Assembly: GCF_039543205.1 (NCBI RefSeq) | Contig: NZ_BAABJH010000001.1 | Span: forward strand, 310,001-374,000 | Reading direction: 5' to 3' | Origin: Flaviramulus_B aquimarinus | GTDB taxonomy: Bacteria; Bacteroidota; Bacteroidia; Flavobacteriales; Flavobacteriaceae | DNA length: 64,000 nt | Shown here: positions 50,882 to 59,660 of the stretch, one piece after another | Position numbering within the stretch: position 1 is the first letter of the stretch | How the letters are laid out: each line of letters opens with the position of its first letter | The notes under the pieces: generated by a model | Database searches by the model: none | Told to the model about the DNA's origin: nothing | What the model saw: only the letters and a program-made list of their open reading frames with translations | Made by a program: the position numbers and the translations under genes

Positions 50882-50893
50882 TGATATATATCA
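50882..50893. promoter_or_regulatory. TGAT-N4-ATCA box (ldhA side)
   Basis: TGATATATATCA, identical to the one at 50826, centred about 64 bases before the ldhA start. Confidence 0.7.
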
Positions 50894-50951
50894 TGGTAAA
50901 GCTCTTACCGTTCAAATAACTTACTCTGGTTAAATAACATAATGCATTAAT

Positions 50952-51947
50952 ATGAAAGTTCTTGTTTATAGTGCTAGGGAATTTGATGTTTCTTATTTAG
51001 AAACCGCAAATAAAAAAAGGCATAAACTAATATTTACTGAAGACGCCTTGTCTTCTGAAACAGCAATAAAGGCAGTTGGTTTTGCTGCTATTTCTATAAT
51101 GTCTTCAGACAATGCTTCAGATATCGTTATAGAAAAACTAGAAGCGTTTGGAGTTAAATACATTACATTACGATCAGTAGGTTACGACAATGTTAATTTA
51201 AATACAGCCAAAAGGCTAAAGCTAAAAGTTGCCAATGTTCCTGAATATTCCCCTTATGCCATTGCAGAACATGCAGTAAGCTTATTGTTAGCTCTTAACC
51301 GAAAATTGATAGTATCCAATTCAAGAGTAAAACAGTTTAACTTTGATATAAATAATTTGATTGGTTTTGATTTGAATAACAAAACTGTGGGCATTATGGG
51401 TACGGGTAAAATAGGCTCTGTTTTTACAAAAATTATGCATGGTTTTGGGTGTAAATTATTGGCATTTGATATAGAAAAAAATCAAAATTTGATAGACGAT
51501 TTTAATGTTGAATATGTTTCCTTAAAAACACTTTGTAAAACATCTGATATTCTGTCGTTACACGTGCCTCTAAATACTGAAACATATCATTTAATAAATA
51601 AAGAATTATTAGATTTAATGAAAGTGCACGTTGTGATAATAAATACAGCTAGAGGCGCCGTTATTAAAACCATTGATATAATAAAAGCATTAGAAAATAA
51701 ATCAATTGCAGCTTTAGGAATGGATGTTTATGAACATGAAAAGTCTTTGTTTTTTAGGGATTTATCATTAAATATTCCTAAGGACGATATCCTTATAAAA
51801 TTAAATGCTTTGCCTAATGTGTTAATTACTGGACATCATGCCTTTTTAACAGAAGAAGCACTTACAAATATTGCAGAAACTACTATTTATAATTTAGATT
51901 GTTGGAGCAAAAATAGCGAAACAGAAAACGAATTAACTTCTCTTTAA
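50952..51947 (+). CDS. ldhA: D-lactate dehydrogenase (D-isomer 2-hydroxyacid dehydrogenase)
   Basis: 331 residues. The NAD-binding Rossmann motif is GIMGTGKIG. Catalytic residues are seen as Arg in INTARGAVIKT, Glu in GMDVYEHE and His in ITGHHAFLTEEA. LRSVGYDNVNLNTAK is the conserved substrate-side segment. It reduces pyruvate to D-lactate with NADH, a fermentation step. The FNR-like box before it fits induction when oxygen is low. Confidence 0.93.
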   Translation: MKVLVYSAREFDVSYLETANKKRHKLIFTEDALSSETAIKAVGFAAISIMSSDNASDIVIEKLEAFGVKYITLRSVGYDNVNLNTAKRLKLKVANVPEYSPYAIAEHAVSLLLALNRKLIVSNSRVKQFNFDINNLIGFDLNNKTVGIMGTGKIGSVFTKIMHGFGCKLLAFDIEKNQNLIDDFNVEYVSLKTLCKTSDILSLHVPLNTETYHLINKELLDLMKVHVVIINTARGAVIKTIDIIKALENKSIAALGMDVYEHEKSLFFRDLSLNIPKDDILIKLNALPNVLITGHHAFLTEEALTNIAETTIYNLDCWSKNSETENELTSL

Positions 51948-51963
51948 AAAACAATAAATTTTC

Positions 51964-52896
51964 TTATTTATAGTTGTAAATATCTTTTAAAATAACGGTA
52001 TTACCTTGATTATCAAAACTATTTAAATCATACTTTATATTAATTTTAGTGCCTATTGGCGCATAGTAATAAATTACCCAAGCATCACCTTCTTTTGTGC
52101 CAATACAGCCGTTGGAATACGGTTTGCTTAATGTTTCTGGGTTTGTGGTAGGATGTATAAGTTGACCATTTCTAACACCATTTATTTTAGTTTCAATAAA
52201 AGGGATTTGTGGTAATTTGGTGATTTTTTCATCGTCCCTTTTGGTTACAAAATATTGCTTCCCATTTACGGGGTTGTAATAATCTGGATCCTTCACATGG
52301 TTAACAATAATGCCGTTACCCGTTTTGGTTTTTAAATCCATTATCCTGTCCGCCATTTTAAGATATTTCTTTTCGTTTCTTCCAACACGAACAGCAAACT
52401 CATAATGTAAAATAGAATCCTCAAAAACCCTAAGTTTAAACTCTGGAATATTTACATCAATACTTGTTTTTTTAAAAGATTCTAGAATGTTATTGGCTAA
52501 AATAGAATCGGGTAAAATTAAAAAGGCGTCTTTTTGTAGTGCAATCAATTTCTTTTGATTATATACAAAGGAGTCCCTCGCTTTCATTTTGTAATAATCG
52601 GTGTTTTTAAGCGTGTCGATTATCCAAGAGTTGGCTCTTACCAAAAGATGTTCGTTTAAAGGATAGGACGTTAAAGAATCGTACTTTTCAACAATAGAGT
52701 CTAAAAACGGGAAATATTCGGCAATTGTAATATCCTTTTTTAATTTAATAGTGTGTATTGTGTTACTATTACAAGAATCTTTACTATTGATGACATTAAA
52801 CGATAGCCCTTTAAAATCATCATCTTTAGGGCAGTAAAGCTTCAATACAATTAAAAATATAATGAACAAAGAAATTATCTGACTTAGTTTTATCAT
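51964..52896 (-). CDS. L,D-transpeptidase (YkuD domain)
   Basis: 310 residues. An N-terminal membrane anchor (IISLFIIFLIVLKLYC) is followed by a helical region and a YkuD catalytic domain at about 150-300. The active-site Cys is C264 in HPTTNPETLSKPYSNGCIGT, with the upstream His conserved; the usual Arg after Cys-Ile is Gly here. The enzyme forms 3-3 cross-links or attaches proteins to peptidoglycan in the periplasm. A decayed copy of the same gene lies at 61300-61510. Tail-to-tail with ldhA. Confidence 0.9.
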   Translation of the reverse strand: MIKLSQIISLFIIFLIVLKLYCPKDDDFKGLSFNVINSKDSCNSNTIHTIKLKKDITIAEYFPFLDSIVEKYDSLTSYPLNEHLLVRANSWIIDTLKNTDYYKMKARDSFVYNQKKLIALQKDAFLILPDSILANNILESFKKTSIDVNIPEFKLRVFEDSILHYEFAVRVGRNEKKYLKMADRIMDLKTKTGNGIIVNHVKDPDYYNPVNGKQYFVTKRDDEKITKLPQIPFIETKINGVRNGQLIHPTTNPETLSKPYSNGCIGTKEGDAWVIYYYAPIGTKINIKYDLNSFDNQGNTVILKDIYNYK

Positions 52897-53010
52897 TCTT
52901 TCTAATTTAAAATATTAGTTTTTTTAAACTTCCTTTTAAAACCTAGAGCTTTATTACCTATACATAGCATGGGTAAGATGCGTTATTGTATAGGTTCCAT
53001 TTTTATGTTT

Positions 53011-53286
53011 TTAGATTTGTTTATGAGTTTTTCCAATAGCACAACTCACGAAAGAGTTTGCTTTTTTAAGAAAATCATTTTTTTCACCATACGGTGGATA
53101 CCCAATTTTTGAAAGGCACTTTTTCACGTACTCAACATCGTTTTTAGAGGCGCATTCAAATTTTACTAAAGTGTGTTGAGTATCAACAGAAACATTACAG
53201 ATTTTATTAAACTTCGAGAGCTTTTCTTTAATGGTTATTCCGCAACCTTTACACTTTAAATTTTGGATATAGAGCGTTGATTTCAT
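53011..53286 (-). CDS. Heavy-metal-associated (HMA) domain protein
   Basis: 91 residues from the ATG at 53284-53286. The fold is ferredoxin-like with LYIQNLKCKGCGITIKEKLS; the motif is KCKGCG, a variant of the usual MxCxxC metal site. VSVDTQHTLVKFECASKNDV and LSKIGYPPYGEKND complete the HMA pattern. Likely a cytoplasmic metal (copper or zinc) chaperone, or a sensor that has lost strict metal binding. Confidence 0.85.
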   Translation of the reverse strand: MKSTLYIQNLKCKGCGITIKEKLSKFNKICNVSVDTQHTLVKFECASKNDVEYVKKCLSKIGYPPYGEKNDFLKKANSFVSCAIGKTHKQI

Positions 53287-53360
53287 AGAAACTTCTAGTA
53301 TCAAATAAAGGTAAATAAAGATCAGGGAACTTATATTGGCTCAATAAAGCTCCAATACTC

Positions 53361-53636
53361 TTAGCGAGGTTTCATTCTCCAGCGTGATAATCTTGGTATA
53401 CTTCTGGTAAATAACCAAGCTAAAAATTTAGGAGAACCTTGTTCAATCATTTTCTGTTTACAAAAAGCTTGCATTTCTTTTGTAGTACCTTTAAATGTGA
53501 ATTCGCCATCTACATAACAATAACTGCAATAATCAGCACTTTTGGTTCCGTTTTTATTAAACCCACCTTGTTGTGGGTCCTTCTTCATGGGCATACCACA
53601 ACTTTGACAAAATTTACTTGTTCTTTTATTTTTCAT
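53361..53636 (-). CDS. Putative zinc-ribbon protein
   Basis: 91 residues. Four Cys in two knuckles (KFCQSCGMPMKKDPQQGG and SADYCSYCYVDGEF) form a zinc-ribbon domain. A basic helical C-terminus ends in RLSRWRMKPR. I recall it as the 'putative zinc ribbon domain' family, common in bacteria and without known activity. A TGAT-N4-ATCA box lies 62 bases upstream of the start codon. Confidence 0.88.
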   Translation of the reverse strand: MKNKRTSKFCQSCGMPMKKDPQQGGFNKNGTKSADYCSYCYVDGEFTFKGTTKEMQAFCKQKMIEQGSPKFLAWLFTRSIPRLSRWRMKPR

Positions 53637-53692
53637 AATTTATTTAAGATTTGTTCTATTTTTATGATTCTAATTTTTTAAAGTTTTATTAA

Positions 53693-53704
53693 TGATATTC
53701 ATCA
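53693..53704. promoter_or_regulatory. TGAT-N4-ATCA box before the zinc-ribbon gene
   Basis: TGATATTCATCA, centred 62 bases upstream of the start at 53636. Confidence 0.65.
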
Positions 53705-53707
53705 TTT

Positions 53708-54496
53708 TCAGCTAGTTTCTTTAAGAGGATGTTTTAATTTAAGTAGAGTACTTTTGGTAAGTGCTTCTTTAGTGGCACTATAACCAATGTTAAATATCTC
53801 AATAAGATGTTTTTTGTCAAACGTGCTAAACTTGCTTAACGCTTTAGGTGCAATTATCAAATCACAAGTCTTAAATTTAATATAATCATCTCTAAGAGAC
53901 CTTAATTTAAAAGCCCTTTCAATGACATAGTGTGAGTGTTTTAAATCTTCTATTGAAATAGTATCTACCCAATTGGCATAACTTCCAATTATGGCATCGC
54001 AATGAGATTGTAAAGGCTCAATGGGAAAATTATTTAAAGTACCACCATCTACATAGTAAGAACCTTCAATTTCAACGGGAGCAAATACACCTGGAATTGC
54101 TGCAGAAGCCAATAAAGGCTTTATTAATTTACCAGAGCTAAACGTTTTAAGGTTACCTCTTAAAATATCTGTTGCTGTGATGGTTAATGCCTTTTGAAGT
54201 ATACCAAAACTATCTTCTTTTAAATAGTTTTTAAACTCTGGATAAAACTTTTCGGCATCTATAAAACCTGGTTTACCAATCGCATACTTTTTAATGTTTA
54301 GTATTTGAATGTTTTCAAAAAACCGCATAATAGCTTTCCAATTATAACCATAAGCATATAGTGCTCCTACTATCGCACCTGCACTAGAACCTGAAATATG
54401 AGTAGGGAAAATTTGATGTTCTTCTAAAGCTTTTATAACGCCTATATGAGCAACACCTCGTATACCTCCTCCAGATAATACTAAACCAATTTTCAT
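53708..54496 (-). CDS. Patatin-like phospholipase
   Basis: 262 residues. The oxyanion glycine motif is GGGIRG (residues 9-14), the nucleophile is Ser38 in GSSAG, and the partner Asp is D150 in DGGTLNNFP. This Ser-Asp dyad is complete, so the enzyme is likely an active lipid acyl hydrolase in the cytoplasm or at the membrane. Divergent from mlaE, with two TGAT-N4-ATCA boxes in between; this suggests linked control with lipid transport. Confidence 0.93.
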   Translation of the reverse strand: MKIGLVLSGGGIRGVAHIGVIKALEEHQIFPTHISGSSAGAIVGALYAYGYNWKAIMRFFENIQILNIKKYAIGKPGFIDAEKFYPEFKNYLKEDSFGILQKALTITATDILRGNLKTFSSGKLIKPLLASAAIPGVFAPVEIEGSYYVDGGTLNNFPIEPLQSHCDAIIGSYANWVDTISIEDLKHSHYVIERAFKLRSLRDDYIKFKTCDLIIAPKALSKFSTFDKKHLIEIFNIGYSATKEALTKSTLLKLKHPLKETS

Positions 54497-54551
54497 AAAT
54501 TATTAAAGGCTAATTAAGCTTAAAATTATGTATCAATAAGCGTAATTGAAA

Positions 54552-54563
54552 TGATTTATATCA
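54552..54563. promoter_or_regulatory. TGAT-N4-ATCA box (patatin side)
   Basis: TGATTTATATCA, centred 61 bases before the patatin start. Confidence 0.7.
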
Positions 54564-54574
54564 GTCTAACCAGA

Positions 54575-54586
54575 TGATTTATATCA
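54575..54586. promoter_or_regulatory. TGAT-N4-ATCA box (mlaE side)
   Basis: TGATTTATATCA, the same sequence as at 54552, 23 bases away (about two helical turns), centred 46 bases before the mlaE start. Confidence 0.7.
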
Positions 54587-54626
54587 TTTCACAATAAGTC
54601 ATATTCCTATACCTTGCTAGTTGATT

Positions 54627-55409
54627 ATGTTCATTTTAAACAACATAAAAAGCAAATTGCATTCGTTTTTAACTGAAATTGGAGCGCTTTCATACTTCAC
54701 TTCACGATTTTTCAAAGATGCCTTTAAACGTCCTTTTGAATTTAAGGAGTTCTTACGGCAATGCTATAATATGGGAAACCGGTCACTATTATTGGTAGGC
54801 ATTACAGGTTTTATTATTGGCTTGGTATTAACCTTACAAACACGCCCTACCTTAATGGAGTTTGGCGCGGTATCTTGGATGCCCTCTATGGTTGGCATAT
54901 CCATTGTAAGGGAAATTGGCCCAATTATAACGGCTTTGGTTTGTGCAGGAAGAATAGGCTCTGGTATTGGAGCAGAATTAGGTTCCATGCGTGTAACAGA
55001 ACAAATTGATGCTATGGAAGTTTCTGGAACAAACCCATTTAAATACTTGGTTGTAACACGTGTTTTGGCGGTTACCTTAATGTTACCTCTATTGGTAATT
55101 ATTGGTGATGCCGTTGCATTATTTGGTTCTTTTCTTGTTGAAAATGTAAAAGGCAATGTCTCCTTTACGTTGTATTTTAATCAGGTTTTTAATGCTTTAG
55201 AGTTTGGAGATATTATACCCGCAACTATCAAATCCTTCTTTTTTGGTTTAGCTATTGGTCTTGTTGGCTGTTTTAAAGGCTACTACTGCAAGAAAGGTAC
55301 TGCTGGCGTTGGTAAAGCCGCAAATTCTGCGGTGGTATTCACCTCATTACTATTGTTTATTATAGATTTTATTGCGGTTTTTGTAACAGATATTTTTTAC
55401 GACTTATGA
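54627..55409 (+). CDS. mlaE: MlaE-type ABC transporter permease
   Basis: 260 residues from the ATG at 54627. The MlaE signature spans about 45-250: five helices with GFIIGLVLTLQTRPTLMEFG, SIVREIGPIITALVCAGRIG and SGIGAELGSMRVTEQIDAME. It forms the membrane part of a phospholipid transporter that exchanges lipids with the outer membrane. The stop overlaps the start of mlaF by four bases (ATGA), so they are coupled. Confidence 0.95.
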   Translation: MFILNNIKSKLHSFLTEIGALSYFTSRFFKDAFKRPFEFKEFLRQCYNMGNRSLLLVGITGFIIGLVLTLQTRPTLMEFGAVSWMPSMVGISIVREIGPIITALVCAGRIGSGIGAELGSMRVTEQIDAMEVSGTNPFKYLVVTRVLAVTLMLPLLVIIGDAVALFGSFLVENVKGNVSFTLYFNQVFNALEFGDIIPATIKSFFFGLAIGLVGCFKGYYCKKGTAGVGKAANSAVVFTSLLLFIIDFIAVFVTDIFYDL

Positions 55410-56167
55410 TGAACAAAAAAAACATAGCAAATCAGAACATAGTTCTAGAAATCAAAGACCTATACAAAGGCTTTGGCGATAACCATGTGCTTAACGGATT
55501 TAATATGCAGCTTCATCAAGGAGAAAACCTAGTAATCATGGGGAAATCGGGTTCTGGAAAATCGGTAATGATAAAATGTTTGGTGGGTTTAATGGAAGCT
55601 GATAGCGGTTCTATTACTGTAATGGGTAACGATATAACAAAATTAAATCAGGAAGCATTAGATATTTTACGAGCAGATATTGGGTTTTTATTTCAAGGTA
55701 GTGCTTTGTACGATTCTATGACCGTTAGAGAGAATTTAGAATTTCCGCTAAGGCGACATACTAAGAAATTTGGCAACAATATGGATACAGAAAACTTGGT
55801 TATTGAAGCCTTAGAAAATGTTGGGCTTGTAAGTGCTATCGACTTAATGCCTGCAGAATTATCTGGGGGTATGAAACGGCGAATTGCTTTGGCTAGAACA
55901 CTTATTTTACAACCTAAAATTATATTATATGATGAACCTACTAGTGGTTTAGATCCGATAACTGCAAAAGAAATAATCATCTTAATGCAGGAGATACAAA
56001 GAAAATATAACACCTCATCATTAATTATAACTCATGATGTGGATTGCGCACGTGTTATTTCAGATAGAATGATATTGCTTATTGGTGGTATTGATTATAC
56101 CGTTGGTACATTTAAAGAATTATCCACTTCAAAAGACCCAAAAATTAAAGCCTTTTTTAAACAATAG
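55406..56167 (+). CDS. mlaF: MlaF-type ABC transporter ATPase
   Basis: 253 residues. Walker A is GKSGSGKS (about 47-54), the signature is LSGGMKRR, and Walker B with the next Glu is IILYDEPTSGLD; the H-loop is ITHDVDCAR. It powers the MlaE permease. Start ATGATG; either codon fits. It is followed after 28 bases by mlaD. Confidence 0.95.
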   Translation: MMNKKNIANQNIVLEIKDLYKGFGDNHVLNGFNMQLHQGENLVIMGKSGSGKSVMIKCLVGLMEADSGSITVMGNDITKLNQEALDILRADIGFLFQGSALYDSMTVRENLEFPLRRHTKKFGNNMDTENLVIEALENVGLVSAIDLMPAELSGGMKRRIALARTLILQPKIILYDEPTSGLDPITAKEIIILMQEIQRKYNTSSLIITHDVDCARVISDRMILLIGGIDYTVGTFKELSTSKDPKIKAFFKQ

Positions 56168-56195
56168 GAACTATTTAAATAGAAATTTTGAAAAG

Positions 56196-57188
56196 ATGAA
56201 AAATACAAACTCACAGAAATTACGATTAGGCAGTTTTGTTATCATAGGAACCATTCTATTTGTAGCAGGTGTCTATCTTATTGGTCAACGGCAAGACATG
56301 TTTAAAAAAACATTCACTATAAGTTCCTTTTTTCAAAATGTAAATGGCTTACAAAAAGGAAATAATGTACGTTATTCTGGAATAAACATTGGAACGGTTA
56401 GAGACATTATTATGGTTAATGATTCCACCATAAAAGTGAATATGAATATTGATGAAAAAATAATAAAGCATATAAAAAAAGATGCGATAGCCACCATAGG
56501 TTCTGATGGTTTGGTGGGCAATATGATTGTAAATATTGTTCCTGGTAAAAATGGAAAATTACCAATTACAGATGGAAATGTTATAGAATCATTTAGTAAA
56601 ATTGGTGCCGATGATATTTTAAGCACCCTAAGTGTTAGCTCTGAAAATGCGGCTATTTTAACTTCAGACCTACTTAAAATTACACACGCCATGACAGAAG
56701 GCAAAGGCACTTTGGGCGTATTATTAAATGATACTGTTATGGCAAAAGATTTGAGACAATCTATAACCCATTTAAAAACAACCATAAGGGGTGCTTCAAA
56801 ATCTATAGATGAATTAAATCAAATTATTACAGATTTAAAGACAGATGATAATACGGTTTTAGGCATGCTAATAAATGATAGCATATCAGGAAAAAAACTT
56901 AAAAATATTGTATACAGTTTAGAATCATCTGGCATAAAAATTGAAAGTATTGTTAGTAATATAGATACTGTGGTCAATGATTTTAATTCAAGCGATGGTA
57001 CTTTTAACTATTTGGTAAAAGATACCTCCTTAGTAAATAGTTTAAAATCTACACTCAAAAATATAAATGAAGGTACAGATAAATTCAATCAAAATATGGA
57101 AGCCCTAAAGCATAACTTTTTAACACGTAGGTATTTTAGAAAATTAGAAAAAAAAGAAGCTAAAAAAGAAAATGATAGAACCTTTTAG
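56196..57188 (+). CDS. mlaD: MlaD-type MCE domain lipid-binding protein
   Basis: 330 residues from the ATG at 56196; the longer frame overlaps mlaF and was not used. An N-terminal transmembrane anchor (LGSFVIIGTILFVAGVYLIG) is followed by the MCE domain (FQNVNGLQKGNNVRYSGINI, GLVGNMIVNI). A long helical part after about 160 has two LGVLLND/LGMLINDSISG repeats. MCE proteins form the periplasmic ring that carries lipids. Its last bases overlap the end of the convergent PPOX gene. Confidence 0.92.
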   Translation: MKNTNSQKLRLGSFVIIGTILFVAGVYLIGQRQDMFKKTFTISSFFQNVNGLQKGNNVRYSGINIGTVRDIIMVNDSTIKVNMNIDEKIIKHIKKDAIATIGSDGLVGNMIVNIVPGKNGKLPITDGNVIESFSKIGADDILSTLSVSSENAAILTSDLLKITHAMTEGKGTLGVLLNDTVMAKDLRQSITHLKTTIRGASKSIDELNQIITDLKTDDNTVLGMLINDSISGKKLKNIVYSLESSGIKIESIVSNIDTVVNDFNSSDGTFNYLVKDTSLVNSLKSTLKNINEGTDKFNQNMEALKHNFLTRRYFRKLEKKEAKKENDRTF

Positions 57189-57640
57189 TGACGTCTCATT
57201 CGTCCAGTGATACTTAACACATCAATAATAAATACAATAGGAGTTTCACCTTTAGATATTTTACTTGAAAATTCACTGATGAAGCTTAAATTTCTCTTCT
57301 CTTTTCTGGTAATAAGGTGCTTAATGCCTAAAGAAAATTCATGAAGATAAGCTTTTGATGCACTACCAAATACTTCTTTAATGGTGCCATGCGCTTGAGC
57401 CGATTCCCAATGGTTAATAGAATCGATTTCGGCTACTTCTAAACACACTTTATTGTGTTTTCGCATAGCTATAGTTTTGTGGCCTTCGTCGGAATATCCA
57501 ATAATGATATTTTTCTCTGGATTATAGTAATAGGTAATCGGAGCTATAAAAGGTTCGTTTTTATAGATATAACCCAAATAACCAATATAATTATTGGTAA
57601 GTACATGTTTACTTTTCGTTTCATTTAAAATCCTAATCAT
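57185..57640 (-). CDS. PPOX-class FMN-binding flavoprotein 1
   Basis: 151 residues of the pyridoxamine 5'-phosphate oxidase-like split barrel: NNYIGYLGYIYKNEPFIAPI, YYNPEKNIIIGYSDEGHKTI, KVCLEVAEIDSINHWESAQA. These bind FMN or haem-like cofactors. It is closely similar to the paralogue at 62550-63014 (same order of motifs), pointing to duplication within this cluster. Tail overlaps mlaD convergently by four bases. Confidence 0.88.
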   Translation of the reverse strand: MIRILNETKSKHVLTNNYIGYLGYIYKNEPFIAPITYYYNPEKNIIIGYSDEGHKTIAMRKHNKVCLEVAEIDSINHWESAQAHGTIKEVFGSASKAYLHEFSLGIKHLITRKEKRNLSFISEFSSKISKGETPIVFIIDVLSITGRMRRH

Positions 57641-57690
57641 AATAGCGCTATAATGTCATTTATATTCTTAATCATTTAATAAGGTTAAAA

Positions 57691-58155
57691 TTAAGTTTTT
57701 TGATATATTCTGTAGTTTTCTTTTACCAAAGGTAAATGAACAAGAAAAACAATTAATAGGCCTAATATTGAATAAACGAAATGAAAGATATGAAAACCAA
57801 TACCAAACACTAATTGCATATTAATCCATAAAACTAGGAGTAGCCCGAAAAAATGCGAAAACGTCCATGACCAATGATAGTTTTTATAACAATTAAACTT
57901 TTCTAACAATCCAAAATTCTTTTTTGTTATTAATCCGTAAAAAACAAACAGAGGAAACAATCCAAGCATCAGAAACAAAAACAACCCAGGAATTAAAAAA
58001 CTGGTAAAAGGAGACCCCTTTAGCATATTCATCGTAAAACCTAAATTTTCACCCGATGGATCGACAATTAGTAGAAAACCAAAAGGAATAGCACTGAAGC
58101 CTTGAAATGCTACTAGAGCTTTTAATATATAGCTTGTCATAAGTCGTTTCATCAT
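57691..58155 (-). CDS. Four-helix membrane protein of unknown function
   Basis: 154 residues; transmembrane helices at about 10-27, 47-72, 94-117 and 122-143. No motif was recognised. The order of helices and the short charged loops (LITKKNFGLLEKFNCYKNYH) resemble small DoxX-like or integral membrane proteins, but the assignment is not secure. It stands alone in orientation between PPOX 1 and the GerW pair. Confidence 0.7.
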   Translation of the reverse strand: MMKRLMTSYILKALVAFQGFSAIPFGFLLIVDPSGENLGFTMNMLKGSPFTSFLIPGLFLFLMLGLFPLFVFYGLITKKNFGLLEKFNCYKNYHWSWTFSHFFGLLLVLWINMQLVFGIGFHIFHFVYSILGLLIVFLVHLPLVKENYRIYQKT

Positions 58156-58233
58156 TTCTGTGGCACTTAAAATAGGTGCTCATCATTTACTTTATTGAAT
58201 ATCATTTTATGTTAATAATGCCATATAAAAACA

Positions 58234-58265
58234 AAACCTGCAAGAATAAAAAACCTTGCAGGTTT
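58234..58265 (-). terminator. Rho-independent terminator after the GerW-family gene
   Basis: AAACCTGCAAG / CTTGCAGGTTT, a perfect 11-bp stem followed on the minus strand by a T-rich stretch. Confidence 0.85.
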
Positions 58266-58275
58266 ATGCTTTAAT

Positions 58276-58644
58276 TTAAGCCGTTACTTCTGGTTCTTTT
58301 CTACTTTTGGCAATGGTTTCGATAAGGTCGGGTATTTTTTCAAAGACAGCGGCTAAACCTTTGGTTTTCCCTGCTTGTAAAAAAGATATTTCATCTTCTT
58401 TAGTTACCAAGAAACCAATGGGTTCTATACCTACTCCTGCTCCAGCTCCCATACCTTCGCCATGTTTGCCTTTAGCTTCTGTTCCTTCGCCTCCTCCAGA
58501 ACCAAAACCCATACCTACTTTAATAACAGGTACACATTTAAATTCTCCAAGTTCGAACTGCTCACCAATAACGGTTTCTGTTTTTGCTTCAGATTTTATA
58601 AAATCTGTTATTTTTCCTAATAATTCTTCAAAATGTAATTCCAT
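58276..58644 (-). CDS. ytfJ: GerW/YtfJ family protein
   Basis: 122 residues. The family pattern is clear: ELLGKITDFIKSEAKTETVI, GEQFELGEFKCVPVIKVGMG, then a glycine-rich loop (GFGSGGGEGTEAKG) and GVGIEPIGFLVTKEDEISFL. First known from sporulating Bacillus, where it affects germination, but also found in non-sporeformers. The DUF2953 gene directly upstream (12 bases) is its usual partner (ytfI). Confidence 0.9.
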   Translation of the reverse strand: MELHFEELLGKITDFIKSEAKTETVIGEQFELGEFKCVPVIKVGMGFGSGGGEGTEAKGKHGEGMGAGAGVGIEPIGFLVTKEDEISFLQAGKTKGLAAVFEKIPDLIETIAKSRKEPEVTA

Positions 58645-58656
58645 AACGTTTTGTTT

Positions 58657-59157
58657 TTAAAAGTTAATAAATGATTTAATTATATGAATTGGTTTACCTT
58701 CTATGTGCAAGACCAATTGATTTCTGTCTTGAAAATTAATATTAAAGCCTCCTATGCTATAATTTAAAAAAGCGAATACGGGATATAGCTTTGCATTTGC
58801 TATACAATCTCCAGTATCAATATCTATCCAAAATCTTTTAACCTTAAATGACTTTATCAGCTTTAGGCCTGTTTTAAAAGACAAAAACTTTCTTTTTTTA
58901 TGCTTGGTTTTTGTTTTGATTTTAGGTATTGATTTATCTCGTTTACTATGTAATGGGTAAAAGTGAAATTTTAGAAAAAGTACTTTTATATTAACTTTTA
59001 ACACCTTCTTTTTGTCTCCTAAAACGGATGCCTTTACAATACCCTTTTGTTGAATAAAATACTTATCTGCCCTAGTATCTATAAACAATGATACTGGTGT
59101 TAACAAAAGATAAGTCAGTAACCCAAACAGGATTAATAAAACAATCCATAAAATCAT
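58657..59157 (-). CDS. ytfI: DUF2953 (YtfI-like) membrane-anchored protein
   Basis: 166 residues with an N-terminal transmembrane helix (WIVLLILFGLLTYLLLTPVS). A beta-strand-rich region (FIDTRADKYFIQQKGIVKAS, VLKVNIKVLFLKFHFYPL) and a basic stretch (PKIKTKTKHKKRKF) follow. The adjacency with the GerW gene matches the ytfI-ytfJ pair. Function unknown. A weaker TGAT-N4-like box lies 52 bases upstream. Confidence 0.8.
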   Translation of the reverse strand: MILWIVLLILFGLLTYLLLTPVSLFIDTRADKYFIQQKGIVKASVLGDKKKVLKVNIKVLFLKFHFYPLHSKRDKSIPKIKTKTKHKKRKFLSFKTGLKLIKSFKVKRFWIDIDTGDCIANAKLYPVFAFLNYSIGGFNINFQDRNQLVLHIEGKPIHIIKSFINF

Positions 59158-59203
59158 TATATAATCTTTGTTTAAAGGAACTAGAAATATTGTAATGGTA
59201 CAA

Positions 59204-59215
59204 TGATATTGGTCA
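59204..59215. promoter_or_regulatory. Imperfect TGAT-N4-(G/A)TCA box before the DUF2953-GerW pair
   Basis: TGATATTGGTCA, one mismatch from the palindrome. The same 12 bases occur at 63592. Confidence 0.5.
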
Positions 59216-59259
59216 GTGCAATTATTTTTTAATTAATACATTTTAACCTAAATTAAAAC

Positions 59260-59589
59260 TTATAAATTAAGTTCTGCCTTTATAATATTTTTAAATCGTG
59301 TAGCACTTAAATAATAATCTTCCAATAACTTACCATCATGTAAAAGGTTAAAAACCCCAAACCCAGATGGTGCATTTTTAGCCTCTTCTGCTGTTTCTAT
59401 TTTGGTTACTTTTAAATCTACACCAGCATTCATAGCAACATTTAGCATGGCTTCAACCGATTTTTCGTGCCAAGGGCACTGATCTGCATAGAGTAGATGC
59501 CAGCCTTTGTGTTTTTGTTGTTGTTTGGTCCAGTCTATGAGTTTTAGATGTGGAGGTTTTGTATTATGATATATATCATTTGGTCATAA
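59260..59589 (-). pseudogene. Fragment of a GNAT/YoaP-type acetyltransferase (C-terminal domain only)
   Basis: The minus frame reads HLKLIDWTKQQQKHKGWHLL, YADQCPWHEKSVEAMLNV, then VDLKVTKIETAEEAKNAPSG and FGVFNLLHDGKLLEDYYL. This matches the YoaP-like C-terminal domain with its CPW motif. The frame is closed at its 5' side by a stop near 59590 with no start codon before the internal ATG at 59448. The N-terminal acetyltransferase domain is missing, so this is probably a truncated relic. Confidence 0.65.
59567..59578. promoter_or_regulatory. TGAT-N4-ATCA box before the C_GCAxxG gene
   Basis: TGATATATATCA, identical to those at 50826 and 50882, centred about 88 bases before the ATG at 59661. 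It lies inside the upstream end of the truncated YoaP fragment. Confidence 0.65.
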
Positions 59590-59660
59590 AATCGAATTAA
59601 ATACCTTGATAATATTAACTAATTAATCGTTTTAGGCTTAAAAACTTAATTATAGATATA

